From Chloroflexi bacterium UBA5189 (GTDB lineage: Bacteria > Chloroflexota > Limnocylindria > Limnocylindrales > CSP1-4): a DNA stretch of 5,812 bases. Below the pieces are notes generated by a model that worked only from the letters and a program-made list of their open reading frames with translations, was not told the DNA's origin and searched no databases. Both the position numbers and the translations under genes were made by a program. The DNA is taken from NCBI GenBank assembly GCA_002413045.1, contig DHWF01000058.1:1-5812 (forward strand). The letters run 5' to 3'. This document shows positions 1 to 4,399 of this stretch, one piece after another. The stretch's first letter is position 1, and each line of letters begins with the position of its first letter.

Positions 1-9
1 TCGGGGGAG

Positions 10-59
10 TGGCGCGCCCGGAGGGACTCGAACACCCTACCCTCTGATCCGAAGTCAGA
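10..59 (-). tRNA. tRNA-Arg(UCG) 3' half, partial
   Basis: Read on the minus strand, 59-43 forms an anticodon arm with stem TCTGA/TCAGA and the 7-base loop CTTCGGA, giving anticodon TCG. A 5-base variable region, a T-arm with loop TTCGAGT, a 7-base acceptor 3' strand CGGGCGC, discriminator G and an encoded CCA (12-10) follow. The T-stem has one T:C mismatch and one G:T pair. Upstream of the anticodon arm there is no D-arm and no 5' strand GCGCCCG, so this is not a complete tRNA. It is best explained as the duplicated 3' half left by site-specific integration. Confidence 0.75.
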
Positions 60-60
60 A
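10..60. other. Attachment-site core (attL/attR or attP)
   Basis: The tRNA-derived identity starts at the anticodon arm and ends at the CCA, a core of about 50 bp and a typical segment for tRNA-targeting tyrosine recombinases. Strand exchange would be expected within or near the anticodon loop (48-54). The recombinase that would use it is encoded 570 bp away. The exact right boundary of the core cannot be fixed without the other junction. Confidence 0.6.
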
Positions 61-345
61 GGTTGCATCGTCGCCACGAACACGATTATGGACGTCGGCG
101 ACGTCGTTTGCAGCACCGTTTGCAGCATCGGGGAGCCAGCCGAGCTCGTCATCGGTCATGACGGCGGTCGTGCCGAATGCGATCGTCAGGCCCGGCGGGA
201 GGCCCAGGGCGGCATGCAGGCGCTCGGCCTCAACGCCGGCCCACTGGTGAAGCTCTTCGACAGCCGCGGCTTGCTCCGCCCTCACGGCGATGGCAGCCGC
301 GTCGTGCCGATGCAGTGCGTGGACGCGATCGACGCGCCTGGTCAC
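55..345 (-). CDS. Small protein of unknown function running into the att core
   Basis: I do not recognise this 96-residue protein. The start is placed at GTG 345 because it forms a GTGA overlap with the stop of the upstream frame at 342-344, as most junctions here do; ATG 387 is an in-frame alternative that would overlap the upstream gene by 46 bases. The N-terminal half is Ala/His/Arg-rich and probably helical. It contains a GLPPGLTIAFGTTAVM segment near residues 48-63 and a duplicated Ala-Ala-Asn near the C-terminus that corresponds to the 11-bp repeats. The stop TGA (57-55) lies in the anticodon stem of the tRNA half, so the last residues depend on the integration junction. It is the last gene of the leftward operon. 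Codon use keeps the G/C third-position bias of its neighbours over most of its length. Confidence 0.55.
   Translation of the reverse strand: MTRRVDRVHALHRHDAAAIAVRAEQAAAVEELHQWAGVEAERLHAALGLPPGLTIAFGTTAVMTDDELGWLPDAANGAANDVADVHNRVRGDDATF
105..127. repeat. Two 11-bp direct repeats near the att core
   Basis: CGTTTGCAGCA occurs at 105-115 and again at 117-127, one base apart and about 45 bp from the tRNA-derived core. Arm-type binding sites of tyrosine recombinases are often short directly repeated pairs at such a distance, so these are candidates. They also fall inside a coding region, where they encode a repeated Ala-Ala-Asn, so a purely coding origin is possible. Confidence 0.35.
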
Positions 346-530
346 GTCAGGATTCCCCACGAGGCCAGGTGGGCGTAGATCGACCATTCCTCGATCGTCG
401 CGCGATCGGGGCCTGCCGGGATCTTGTCGTCCTCGGCAAGCTCGGTCAGGTGGTTGTCGAGCGCGTCGATACGCGAAATGACGACGTCCAGCGGGACTTT
501 GCCCTTGCGGACCTCGCGCGGATCAGGGTC
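342..530 (-). pseudogene. Coding segment without a start; downstream part of a frame-disrupted gene
   Basis: From about 530 down to the TGA at 344-342 one frame encodes some 62 residues with strong G/C third-position bias and a soluble, acidic, helical-looking sequence (VISRIDALDNHLTELAED, later IEEWSIYAHLASWG). It has no ATG, GTG or TTG start, and a TGA at 533-531 lies just upstream in frame. The segment is one frame away from the nucleotidyltransferase-like reading frame that ends its plausible part near 530. Its stop overlaps the next start (GTGA, 345-342), which supports real translation of this frame. Explanations are a one-base loss joining it to the upstream frame, a remnant of a separate gene left by a deletion, or +1 frameshifting at CCC-TGA (528-523) from a mini-ORF beginning at ATG 537 or 534. 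I do not recognise the family. Confidence 0.5.
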
Positions 531-634
531 TCATCATGGTCCTCAAGGCCAGGCAGGCCCGTTCCATGGGCGGTCGAGCCAACCTCGACACGCAGGATGA
601 TGTTGCCCTTGGCCGGACCAAGGACGCGGGTCAT
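446..634 (-). pseudogene. Phage-type nucleotidyltransferase, N-terminal fragment
   Basis: ATG 634 overlaps the recombinase stop (ATGA, 634-631). The first 35 residues contain NIILRVEVGSTAHGTGLPG followed by EDHDE. This fits the start of the DNA polymerase beta-like nucleotidyltransferase fold, in which a Gly-Ser motif is followed by a metal-binding Asp-x-Asp; phage members of this group are usually around 200 residues or more. After Asp-His-Asp-Glu (about 530) this frame turns into Arg/Ser/Thr-rich sequence and stops at 448-446 after 62 codons, while coding potential continues in another frame. The protein lacks the rest of the catalytic domain and is unlikely to be active. It is either a deletion remnant or one gene with a single-base frameshift. 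The assignment of the fragment rests on motif recall, not on a search. Confidence 0.55.
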
Positions 635-1752
635 CCAGCGCCGCCCAGGGCGCGCTGCATGACGTTCGCCATCTCCCGGCTGCGGCTCTCGACGAGGTGG
701 CCGTACAGGTCGCTGGTCGTCGCGATCGTCTCGTGGCCGAGCAGGCGCTTGACGTCCTCGAGCGTGGCCCCCTCGCCGAGCAGGATCGCGACGCAGGAAT
801 GGCGGGCGTCGTGGATCCGGATCCGCTTGACGTCGGCGACCTTGATCAGTCCTGTCCAGGCGCGCGTCACGTTGCGAGGGTCGATCGGCGTGCCTCGCGT
901 CGTCGTGAAGACCAGCCCCAGCCGTGACACTGGCCGATCCGCGGTGTCGGCGCGATGGTCGCGTAGCGCGGCCGCTACGAAGTCGGGCAGGGCCATGGTG
1001 CGCCAGCCGGCCTCGGTCTTCGGCTCGACCCGCTGCAGACGCTCAGCGCCCTCCGCGCGGACGCGGCGATCGACCGGCCGGATCGAGCCCGTGACGCGGA
1101 GCTTTCCGCCGGCGAGATCGATGTCGGACCAGCGGAGACCGAGCGCCTCGCCGAGACGCAGACCGCGGCCCAGCAGGAGCGCCCACAGCGCGTGCAGGTC
1201 GGACTGGACCTCGAGCACCTGCCGGGCCTCAGCGGCGGTCCACACCTCGAGCTCGGCCCGGACGACCCGCGGCCCGTCGACCACCGATCCGATGTTGCGC
1301 GGCACGAGGCCGTCACGGACTGCCTGGCCGAGGGCCATCCGGAGGATCGTCAGGGTGTAGGCGACCGAACGCGGCGCGCAGCCGGCGGCCTCGCGGTCGC
1401 GGAGCAGCCGGCGGACGTCGCCCGGGCGGAGCTTGACCAGCTGGATGCGACGGATCGAGTCGAGGTGGATCCGGACCTGACCTTCGTAGCTGATCCACGT
1501 GGCGGGGCGGACCTTGCCGCGGCGGTCGGCGAGCCAGTCGTCGAGCACCTTGCCGACGCTGAGCTTGCCGGTCGGCGGCGTCAGGCCCATGCGGGTCGCC
1601 GAGAGGAAGTCGTCACGCTTCGCCAGGACTTCGTCGCTCGACCATCCGTAGAGGTACCGGCGCTTCCCCTCCGCGTCGAGGACGACCACGACCGAGCGCC
1701 CGTCCTGGGCGCGCTTGAACGGTCGCCCCTCGCCCTTGGCCGCTCGGGTCAT
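631..1752 (-). CDS. int: Phage-type tyrosine recombinase (integrase)
   Basis: This 373-residue protein should catalyse site-specific recombination between the tRNA-derived attachment site and its partner. An N-terminal arm-binding-type region (about 1-50, with basic residues and short beta strands) is followed by a SAM-like core-binding domain (about 62-155) and a catalytic domain (about 168-365). The catalytic set is complete: Arg199 in LRLGEAL, Lys245 in the PKT hairpin, His314 and Arg317 in HDARH, His340 in LLGHE and the nucleophile Tyr350 in SDLYGH. The start is taken at ATG 1752 because GAGGAGG lies 6 bases upstream; the frame stays open to 1848 but the extra residues look unlike a protein start. 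It begins inside the excisionase-like gene and its stop overlaps the next start. The protein is of normal length for phage and integrative-element integrases and shows no sign of damage. Confidence 0.95.
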   Translation of the reverse strand: MTRAAKGEGRPFKRAQDGRSVVVVLDAEGKRRYLYGWSSDEVLAKRDDFLSATRMGLTPPTGKLSVGKVLDDWLADRRGKVRPATWISYEGQVRIHLDSIRRIQLVKLRPGDVRRLLRDREAAGCAPRSVAYTLTILRMALGQAVRDGLVPRNIGSVVDGPRVVRAELEVWTAAEARQVLEVQSDLHALWALLLGRGLRLGEALGLRWSDIDLAGGKLRVTGSIRPVDRRVRAEGAERLQRVEPKTEAGWRTMALPDFVAAALRDHRADTADRPVSRLGLVFTTTRGTPIDPRNVTRAWTGLIKVADVKRIRIHDARHSCVAILLGEGATLEDVKRLLGHETIATTSDLYGHLVESRSREMANVMQRALGGAG

Positions 1753-1951
1753 GGCTGGCCTCCTCGCGCCGATAGCCGGATCGATCGATGGCCCATTGTC
1801 GCAACGCGTCAACCGAGTATCGGCGGTCATGGTGATCGCCGATGTCAATCGTCGGCAGGGTGCCCTCGGCGGTGAGGTCGCGGACCAGGCGCTCCGACAT
1901 GCCGAGCAGCTGCGCGGCGCCGGCGGCGTCGACGGCGATCGGATCGCTCAT
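1613..1951 (-). CDS. xis: Excisionase-like helix-turn-helix DNA-binding protein
   Basis: Residues 5-56 match the MerR/excisionase type of winged helix: a first helix AAGAAQLLGMS, a recognition helix SERLVRDLTAEG, then LPTIDIG, a short wing, and RRYSVDALRQWAIDR. Such proteins bind attachment-site DNA and bias the integrase toward excision; the position immediately upstream of the integrase supports this role over a general regulator. Start ATG 1951 overlaps the previous stop (ATGA, 1951-1948) and has GAGG 5 bases upstream. Residues 68-112 overlap the integrase start in another frame and are Arg/Gly/Pro-rich, which looks like non-coding composition. The functional protein may therefore end near the integrase start; a TGA in another frame sits exactly there at 1751-1749. 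Confidence 0.82.
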   Translation of the reverse strand: MSDPIAVDAAGAAQLLGMSERLVRDLTAEGTLPTIDIGDHHDRRYSVDALRQWAIDRSGYRREEASHDPSGQGRGATVQARPGRALGRGRPRRGGEAPVPLRMVERRSPGEA

Positions 1952-2187
1952 ATCGACCTCGGCACGCTGCGCAGGCCGAAGCCTCGCGGCCCGCCCTGCT
2001 GATGGTCGCGATCGGCGGGCGCGGCGACATGATGGCCCGCGTCGGCGCACTCCTGGCACAGGCCACCGTGCTCCTCGTCGGCGGCGTACCGTCGGCATCG
2101 GCACCAAACCGCGAGCTGCCCGTGGACTGAGCGCAGGTCGAAGTCGTGGCGCTCGTCGTCACAGGCGCAGATCAGCCCCCAGCTCAC
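1948..2187 (-). CDS. Small Cys-rich, probably zinc-binding protein
   Basis: I do not recognise this 79-residue protein by name. It carries three cysteine pairs: CAC at 7-9, CRC at 29-31 and CQEC at 44-47, with several histidines around them (14, 22, 40, 52, 53). This spacing suggests one or two zinc ribbons or knuckles. The last 25 residues are Gly/Arg/Gln-rich and probably flexible. GTG 2187 overlaps the upstream stop (GTGA) and has GAGG 6 bases before it, which supports the start. It lies directly upstream of the excisionase-like gene and overlaps it by 4 bases, so the two are likely co-translated. A DNA- or protein-binding role is a guess. Confidence 0.72.
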   Translation of the reverse strand: MSWGLICACDDERHDFDLRSVHGQLAVWCRCRRYAADEEHGGLCQECADAGHHVAAPADRDHQQGGPRGFGLRSVPRSI

Positions 2188-2522
2188 GCGATGCCTCGCC
2201 GGCGCTCGACGACGTGACGGTGCGGGCCGGACTCGCCGGCGGTCGCGTTCGTGCCGCCGCCGCCCACGGCCGTGACGCTGAACCCGTACGGCGTCGGGTT
2301 GCCGAGCCCTGCGCTCACTGGCCGGAGAGGCAGGTGGACCTCGAGGCCGCTGACCGACACGCGCGGGCCATCGCTGCTGAGTCCGGCCGGGATCCCGACG
2401 AACGCGAACGGCTCGCCACACGCGATGCACCGGATCCGGACGTCGGCGGTGAACGCACCGATGTCCTCGAGGCGGTTGACGTCGACCTCGGCGTCGAAGT
2501 CGGGGTGCGGGCAGACGGTCAC
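2184..2522 (-). CDS. Conserved phage-type protein with CxH and CxxC motifs
   Basis: This 112-residue protein has Cys4-x-His6 near the N-terminus and Cys32-x-x-Cys35 in the segment VRIRCIACGEPFAF, a plausible four-ligand zinc site. A PRVSVSGLEVHLPLRP stretch follows (53-68). This overall layout (short CxH start, beta strands with CxxCG, then a Ser/Gly-Leu-Glu-x-x-Leu-Pro segment) is one I associate with a small uncharacterised family common in actinobacterial phages and prophages; that is recall, not a search result. The start GTG 2522 has GGAGG (2534-2530) 7 bases upstream and overlaps the previous stop (GTGA). The region after residue 85 is Gly/Thr/His/Arg-rich and likely disordered. Function is unknown. 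Confidence 0.78.
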   Translation of the reverse strand: MTVCPHPDFDAEVDVNRLEDIGAFTADVRIRCIACGEPFAFVGIPAGLSSDGPRVSVSGLEVHLPLRPVSAGLGNPTPYGFSVTAVGGGGTNATAGESGPHRHVVERRRGIA

Positions 2523-2791
2523 GTTTCGGCCTCCAGCGCGGCCCAGCTCGCGGCGTCAGCCTTCCAGGTTGCCTCGACGGTGTTCGGGGGGCGTTGCTGT
2601 CGAAGCAGCAGCCGGACGACCCAGATCTGCTCGGTGACCCTGGTGACGCGGCCGCCGCGGGGATGGAGCTCGCGGACCGCCTGGGTCATCGCAGCCTGGT
2701 CCGCGTCCGAGAGGACGCCCCAGCACCAATCGGATCCGTCACGCTCGCGGCAGGGCAGGCACCACGGCCGCGTCGGTTTCCAGGCCATCAC
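2519..2791 (-). CDS. Small protein with an N-terminal Cys cluster
   Basis: This is a 90-residue protein of unknown function. Near the start it has WCLPC (Cys11, Cys14) and Cys23 in DWCW, a possible incomplete metal site or redox pair. Two predicted helices follow, with QAAMTQAVRELH around 32-43 and a Trp-containing C-terminal helix after about residue 73; the stretch RVTRVTEQIWVVRLLLRQ looks like a beta hairpin. Start GTG 2791 overlaps the stop of the upstream gene (GTGA) and has GAGG 7 bases upstream, so it is preferred over ATG 2788. Its stop overlaps the next gene's GTG in the same way. Confidence 0.68.
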   Translation of the reverse strand: MMAWKPTRPWCLPCRERDGSDWCWGVLSDADQAAMTQAVRELHPRGGRVTRVTEQIWVVRLLLRQQRPPNTVEATWKADAASWAALEAET

Positions 2792-3042
2792 GCCGCAGCC
2801 TCACGAGCCGCTCGGGCCTCGCGCTTGTGGGCCTCCCAGGCAGCGACGAGCGGAGCGTGACGGTCGTGCGCGAGCCGGTCCTCGTCGGCCTTGACGACCA
2901 CGCCGCAGGTGCACTCGATCCGCTCGAGCGCGTAGATGACGTCGGCGATCACGTGACGGCCGGTCATCGCCGCGTCGTGGTGAGCCGACCGCTGCTCGCG
3001 CCGCATCCGGTCCCACTCGGTCGTGTCGGGATGCTTCGTCAT
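2788..3042 (-). CDS. Small protein with CxCG motif
   Basis: This 84-residue protein (87 if GTG 3051 is used) has a charged N-terminus, a helix around ADVIYALERI (33-42), then Cys44-Thr-Cys46-Gly followed by an acidic stretch and a helix LVAAWEAHK with His72. Short CxCG...W..H domains of this kind recur in small actinophage proteins, and a zinc site using the two cysteines and downstream histidines is plausible. I give no function. No strong ribosome-binding site supports either start. ATG 3042 is preferred because it overlaps a TGA at 3041-3039 (ATGA), although that TGA closes a different frame from the probable upstream gene. The stop overlaps the next start at 2791. Confidence 0.68.
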   Translation of the reverse strand: MTKHPDTTEWDRMRREQRSAHHDAAMTGRHVIADVIYALERIECTCGVVVKADEDRLAHDRHAPLVAAWEAHKREARAAREAAA

Positions 3043-3055
3043 GACGGCCACGCGC

Positions 3056-3322
3056 TCATCGCCTGCCGATCAGCGCGAGCTCGCGGGTCACGACCTCGAG
3101 GCGCCGGTCCGCTTCGGGTGTGTCCCGGACGTCGCGCATCCGAAGGCCGCTGTTGCCCTGCTCGCGCGACGACAGACGCCGGCGAATGTGGACGACGCCC
3201 GAGCCCGGGGCCCCAAGCTCCCGCCACTCGCCGAGCGAGGCATCGCCGACGCCCTCCAGGGCGCGCTGCGCGATGGCCCACGACGCCCGCTCCGTCGATC
3301 CCCGACCGCTCGCGTGCCACAC
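3056..3322 (-). CDS. Unknown protein; probable C-terminal part of a TGA-split gene
   Basis: From GTG 3322 the frame gives 88 residues, but it is open back to the TGA at 3349-3347 and reads LQRNFGGPVWHAS across the annotated start. That fits a continuous protein rather than a start at 3322, and no ribosome-binding site precedes the GTG. The sequence is well-formed: a helix ERASWAIAQRALEGVG, then GDASLGEWREL, a strand VVHIRRRLS and RDVRDTPEADRRL near the C-terminus. I recall similar 'HxRRRL...DxRxTPE' patterns in small actinobacterial phage proteins of unknown function. About nine in ten codons end in G or C, against roughly six in ten in the overlapping frame that starts at ATG 3350. This is therefore the coding frame. 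Confidence 0.65.
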   Translation of the reverse strand: MWHASGRGSTERASWAIAQRALEGVGDASLGEWRELGAPGSGVVHIRRRLSSREQGNSGLRMRDVRDTPEADRRLEVVTRELALIGRR

Positions 3323-3346
3323 GGGCCCGCCAAAGTTGCGCTGCAG

Positions 3347-3475
3347 TCATTCGAAGCCTGAGTTGACCGACAGCACGAGCGTGCCGTCATGGGTAAGGTG
3401 CAGGAACCGCGGTCGCATCGGCTCCTCGGCGAGATAGGCCGGCGTCTCGATCGCGGTCCGCTGCCAAGGGTTCAC
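3347..3475 (-). CDS. 42-residue protein; probable N-terminal part of the same split gene
   Basis: GTG 3475 overlaps the upstream stop (GTGA, 3475-3472) and opens a 42-codon frame ending at TGA 3349-3347. ATG 3418 is an internal alternative. The segment PRFLHLTHDGTLVLSVNSGF (residues 22-41) looks like two beta strands at the start of a domain that does not finish. The stop is followed in the same frame by 96 further well-biased codons, so this is most simply the N-terminal portion of one gene of about 139 codons interrupted by TGA where a Trp codon TGG would fit. If the two parts are separate, this is an independent micro-protein of unknown function. Confidence 0.55.
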   Translation of the reverse strand: MNPWQRTAIETPAYLAEEPMRPRFLHLTHDGTLVLSVNSGFE

Positions 3476-3777
3476 GACGGCCGCTCACTCGTTGCTCGGG
3501 AAACGTCAGTCGGCGGCGTGGCCCAAGCGTCGACGAGCTCACCGTGGCGGCGGAGGAGCCACTCGAGCGCGGACTTGCGCGACGAGCCAACGCGGACGCG
3601 AATAGCCGGGTCAGGCGGCGAGTCCGGATCCCCGTCGAGATCCCAACCCCACAGCCCGGATTCCAGCTGCCAGACCCGTCCGATGACCGCGTCGTCGACG
3701 ATCACGCGATACGCCGGCAGGCCCTCGCGCTCCAGCCGCACCGGCAGGCCGGCCCAGGTCGGCCGCGTCCCCCTCAC
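3472..3777 (-). CDS. Small beta-rich protein of unknown function
   Basis: This is a 101-residue protein. Residues 23-48 hold YRVIVDDAVIGRVWQLESG followed by LWGWDLD, then an Asp/Pro loop, and RVRVGSSRKSALEWLLRRH at 60-78, which resembles a small beta-sheet with a C-terminal helix. This 'G-x-V...W.W...S++.A...L' arrangement occurs in several short phage proteins, but I cannot name the family. The last 15 residues are Ser/Thr/Pro-rich and likely disordered. GTG 3777 overlaps the previous stop (GTGA) and has GAGGA about 7 bases upstream, which supports the start. The stop overlaps the next GTG at 3475. Confidence 0.7.
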   Translation of the reverse strand: MRGTRPTWAGLPVRLEREGLPAYRVIVDDAVIGRVWQLESGLWGWDLDGDPDSPPDPAIRVRVGSSRKSALEWLLRRHGELVDAWATPPTDVSRATSERPS

Positions 3778-4073
3778 TGCTCGGTCCTCGCCGCGTCGAC
3801 GAGTCCCTGGAACAGGAGCATCCGCTGCGCCAGATCAGCCTCGGTCAGCCCGGCCCCTCGCTCGACGACGCTGAGGACGGTGCGCGCCTCGGCTGGGAAC
3901 TCGACCGCGAACGCCATCGCCATGTCCATGCCGGTGACGAGCGCGGCGTGGACGAGGCGGTTCCCGTCGAGCGGTCCCTCGTGCACCCGGAGGTACGCCT
4001 CGATCGCTCGCTCGGCCGCATCCTGGGTGAGCTGATCGAGCTCGCGCTCCACCGCGTTCCGGGTGTCGGTCAT
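3774..4073 (-). CDS. Small helical protein of unknown function
   Basis: This 99-residue protein is predicted mostly alpha-helical and soluble: helices around 6-30 (acidic, ERELDQLTQDAAERAIEAYL), 38-58 and 78-95. The middle segment GMDMAMAFAVEF has three methionines and is hydrophobic but too short and polar at its ends for a clear membrane span. No cysteine, metal or nucleotide motif is visible. Start ATG 4073 overlaps the nuclease stop (ATGA, 4073-4070); no strong ribosome-binding site is present, so translation is probably coupled to the upstream gene. Its stop overlaps the next gene's GTG. Confidence 0.7.
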   Translation of the reverse strand: MTDTRNAVERELDQLTQDAAERAIEAYLRVHEGPLDGNRLVHAALVTGMDMAMAFAVEFPAEARTVLSVVERGAGLTEADLAQRMLLFQGLVDAARTEQ

Positions 4074-4399
4074 GCCGGCACCGCGGCGGTCGCCAGCGCC
4101 CGCTGGACCAGCTGCAGCGCGCGGCCATCGTCGACCATGTCGGTCGTGACCCGGATGACGCGCCAGCCGAGCAGCGTCGCCTCGTTGTACTTCTCGATGT
4201 CGGCCTCGTAGCCGCCGCCACGGGTATGGCGGCCGAACGACCACGTCCCGCCCTCGACCTCGACGGCCAGGCGCTGCGCGAGCCAGGCCATGTCGAACCG
4301 CCAGCGGCGGGGCTTGGCGAAGGCGTACTCCGGCACCGGCGCTGGCAGTCCCGCCCAACCGATGGTCACCAGCAGCCCACGCTCGCCGTCGGACGTCAC
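4070..4399 (-). CDS. PD-(D/E)XK-type endonuclease homologue (DUF559/Vsr-like)
   Basis: This 109-residue protein contains FAKPRRWRFDMAW (27-39) and LAVEVEGGTW (44-53), giving a candidate active site of Asp36 with Glu47-x-Glu49. A conserved-looking GRHTRGGGYEADIEKYN (56-72) and a final LLGWRVIRV strand (76-84) follow. The order RxDxxW, then (A/V)xExEGG, then a His/Arg loop, then LGWRVxR is typical of small phage endonucleases related to DUF559 and Vsr within the restriction-endonuclease fold; the usual catalytic lysine is replaced by Glu, as in several relatives. The likely role is DNA cleavage in recombination or genome processing, possibly junction resolution. GTG 4399 has GGAGG (4411-4407) 7 bases upstream and overlaps the ASCH stop (GTGA), so it is preferred over longer in-frame starts, which give Arg/Pro-rich sequence. 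Confidence 0.78.
   Translation of the reverse strand: MTSDGERGLLVTIGWAGLPAPVPEYAFAKPRRWRFDMAWLAQRLAVEVEGGTWSFGRHTRGGGYEADIEKYNEATLLGWRVIRVTTDMVDDGRALQLVQRALATAAVPA

Noticed and set aside
43..70. tRNA-like anticodon arm read on the plus strand
   Set aside because: The stem is self-complementary so it also folds on the plus strand, but the loop would have C instead of the invariant T at position 33, and no T-arm or acceptor follows. The minus-strand reading is complete to CCA.
1753..1848. Longer integrase start at 1848
   Set aside because: The extra 32 residues look unlike a protein N-terminus and overlap the excisionase helix-turn-helix coding region. ATG 1752 has a strong GAGGAGG at good spacing.
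1192..1875. Plus-strand open frame opposite the integrase
   Set aside because: The integrase on the minus strand has a complete catalytic set, while the plus-strand product has no recognisable motif and is explained by the lack of stops in GC-rich antisense DNA.
1842..2894. Long open frame on the plus strand (350 codons) across the Cys-rich gene cluster
   Set aside because: It is antisense to five overlapping minus-strand genes with consistent starts, ribosome-binding sites and domain features. Its product is Arg/Ala/Pro/Ser-rich, as expected for a shadow frame in GC-rich DNA.
3347..3349. TGA read as selenocysteine, or TGA reassigned to Trp in the host
   Set aside because: TGA is the normal stop at nearly every other gene here, which excludes general reassignment. 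No convincing SECIS-like hairpin was seen just downstream, and the surrounding sequence lacks a redox motif.
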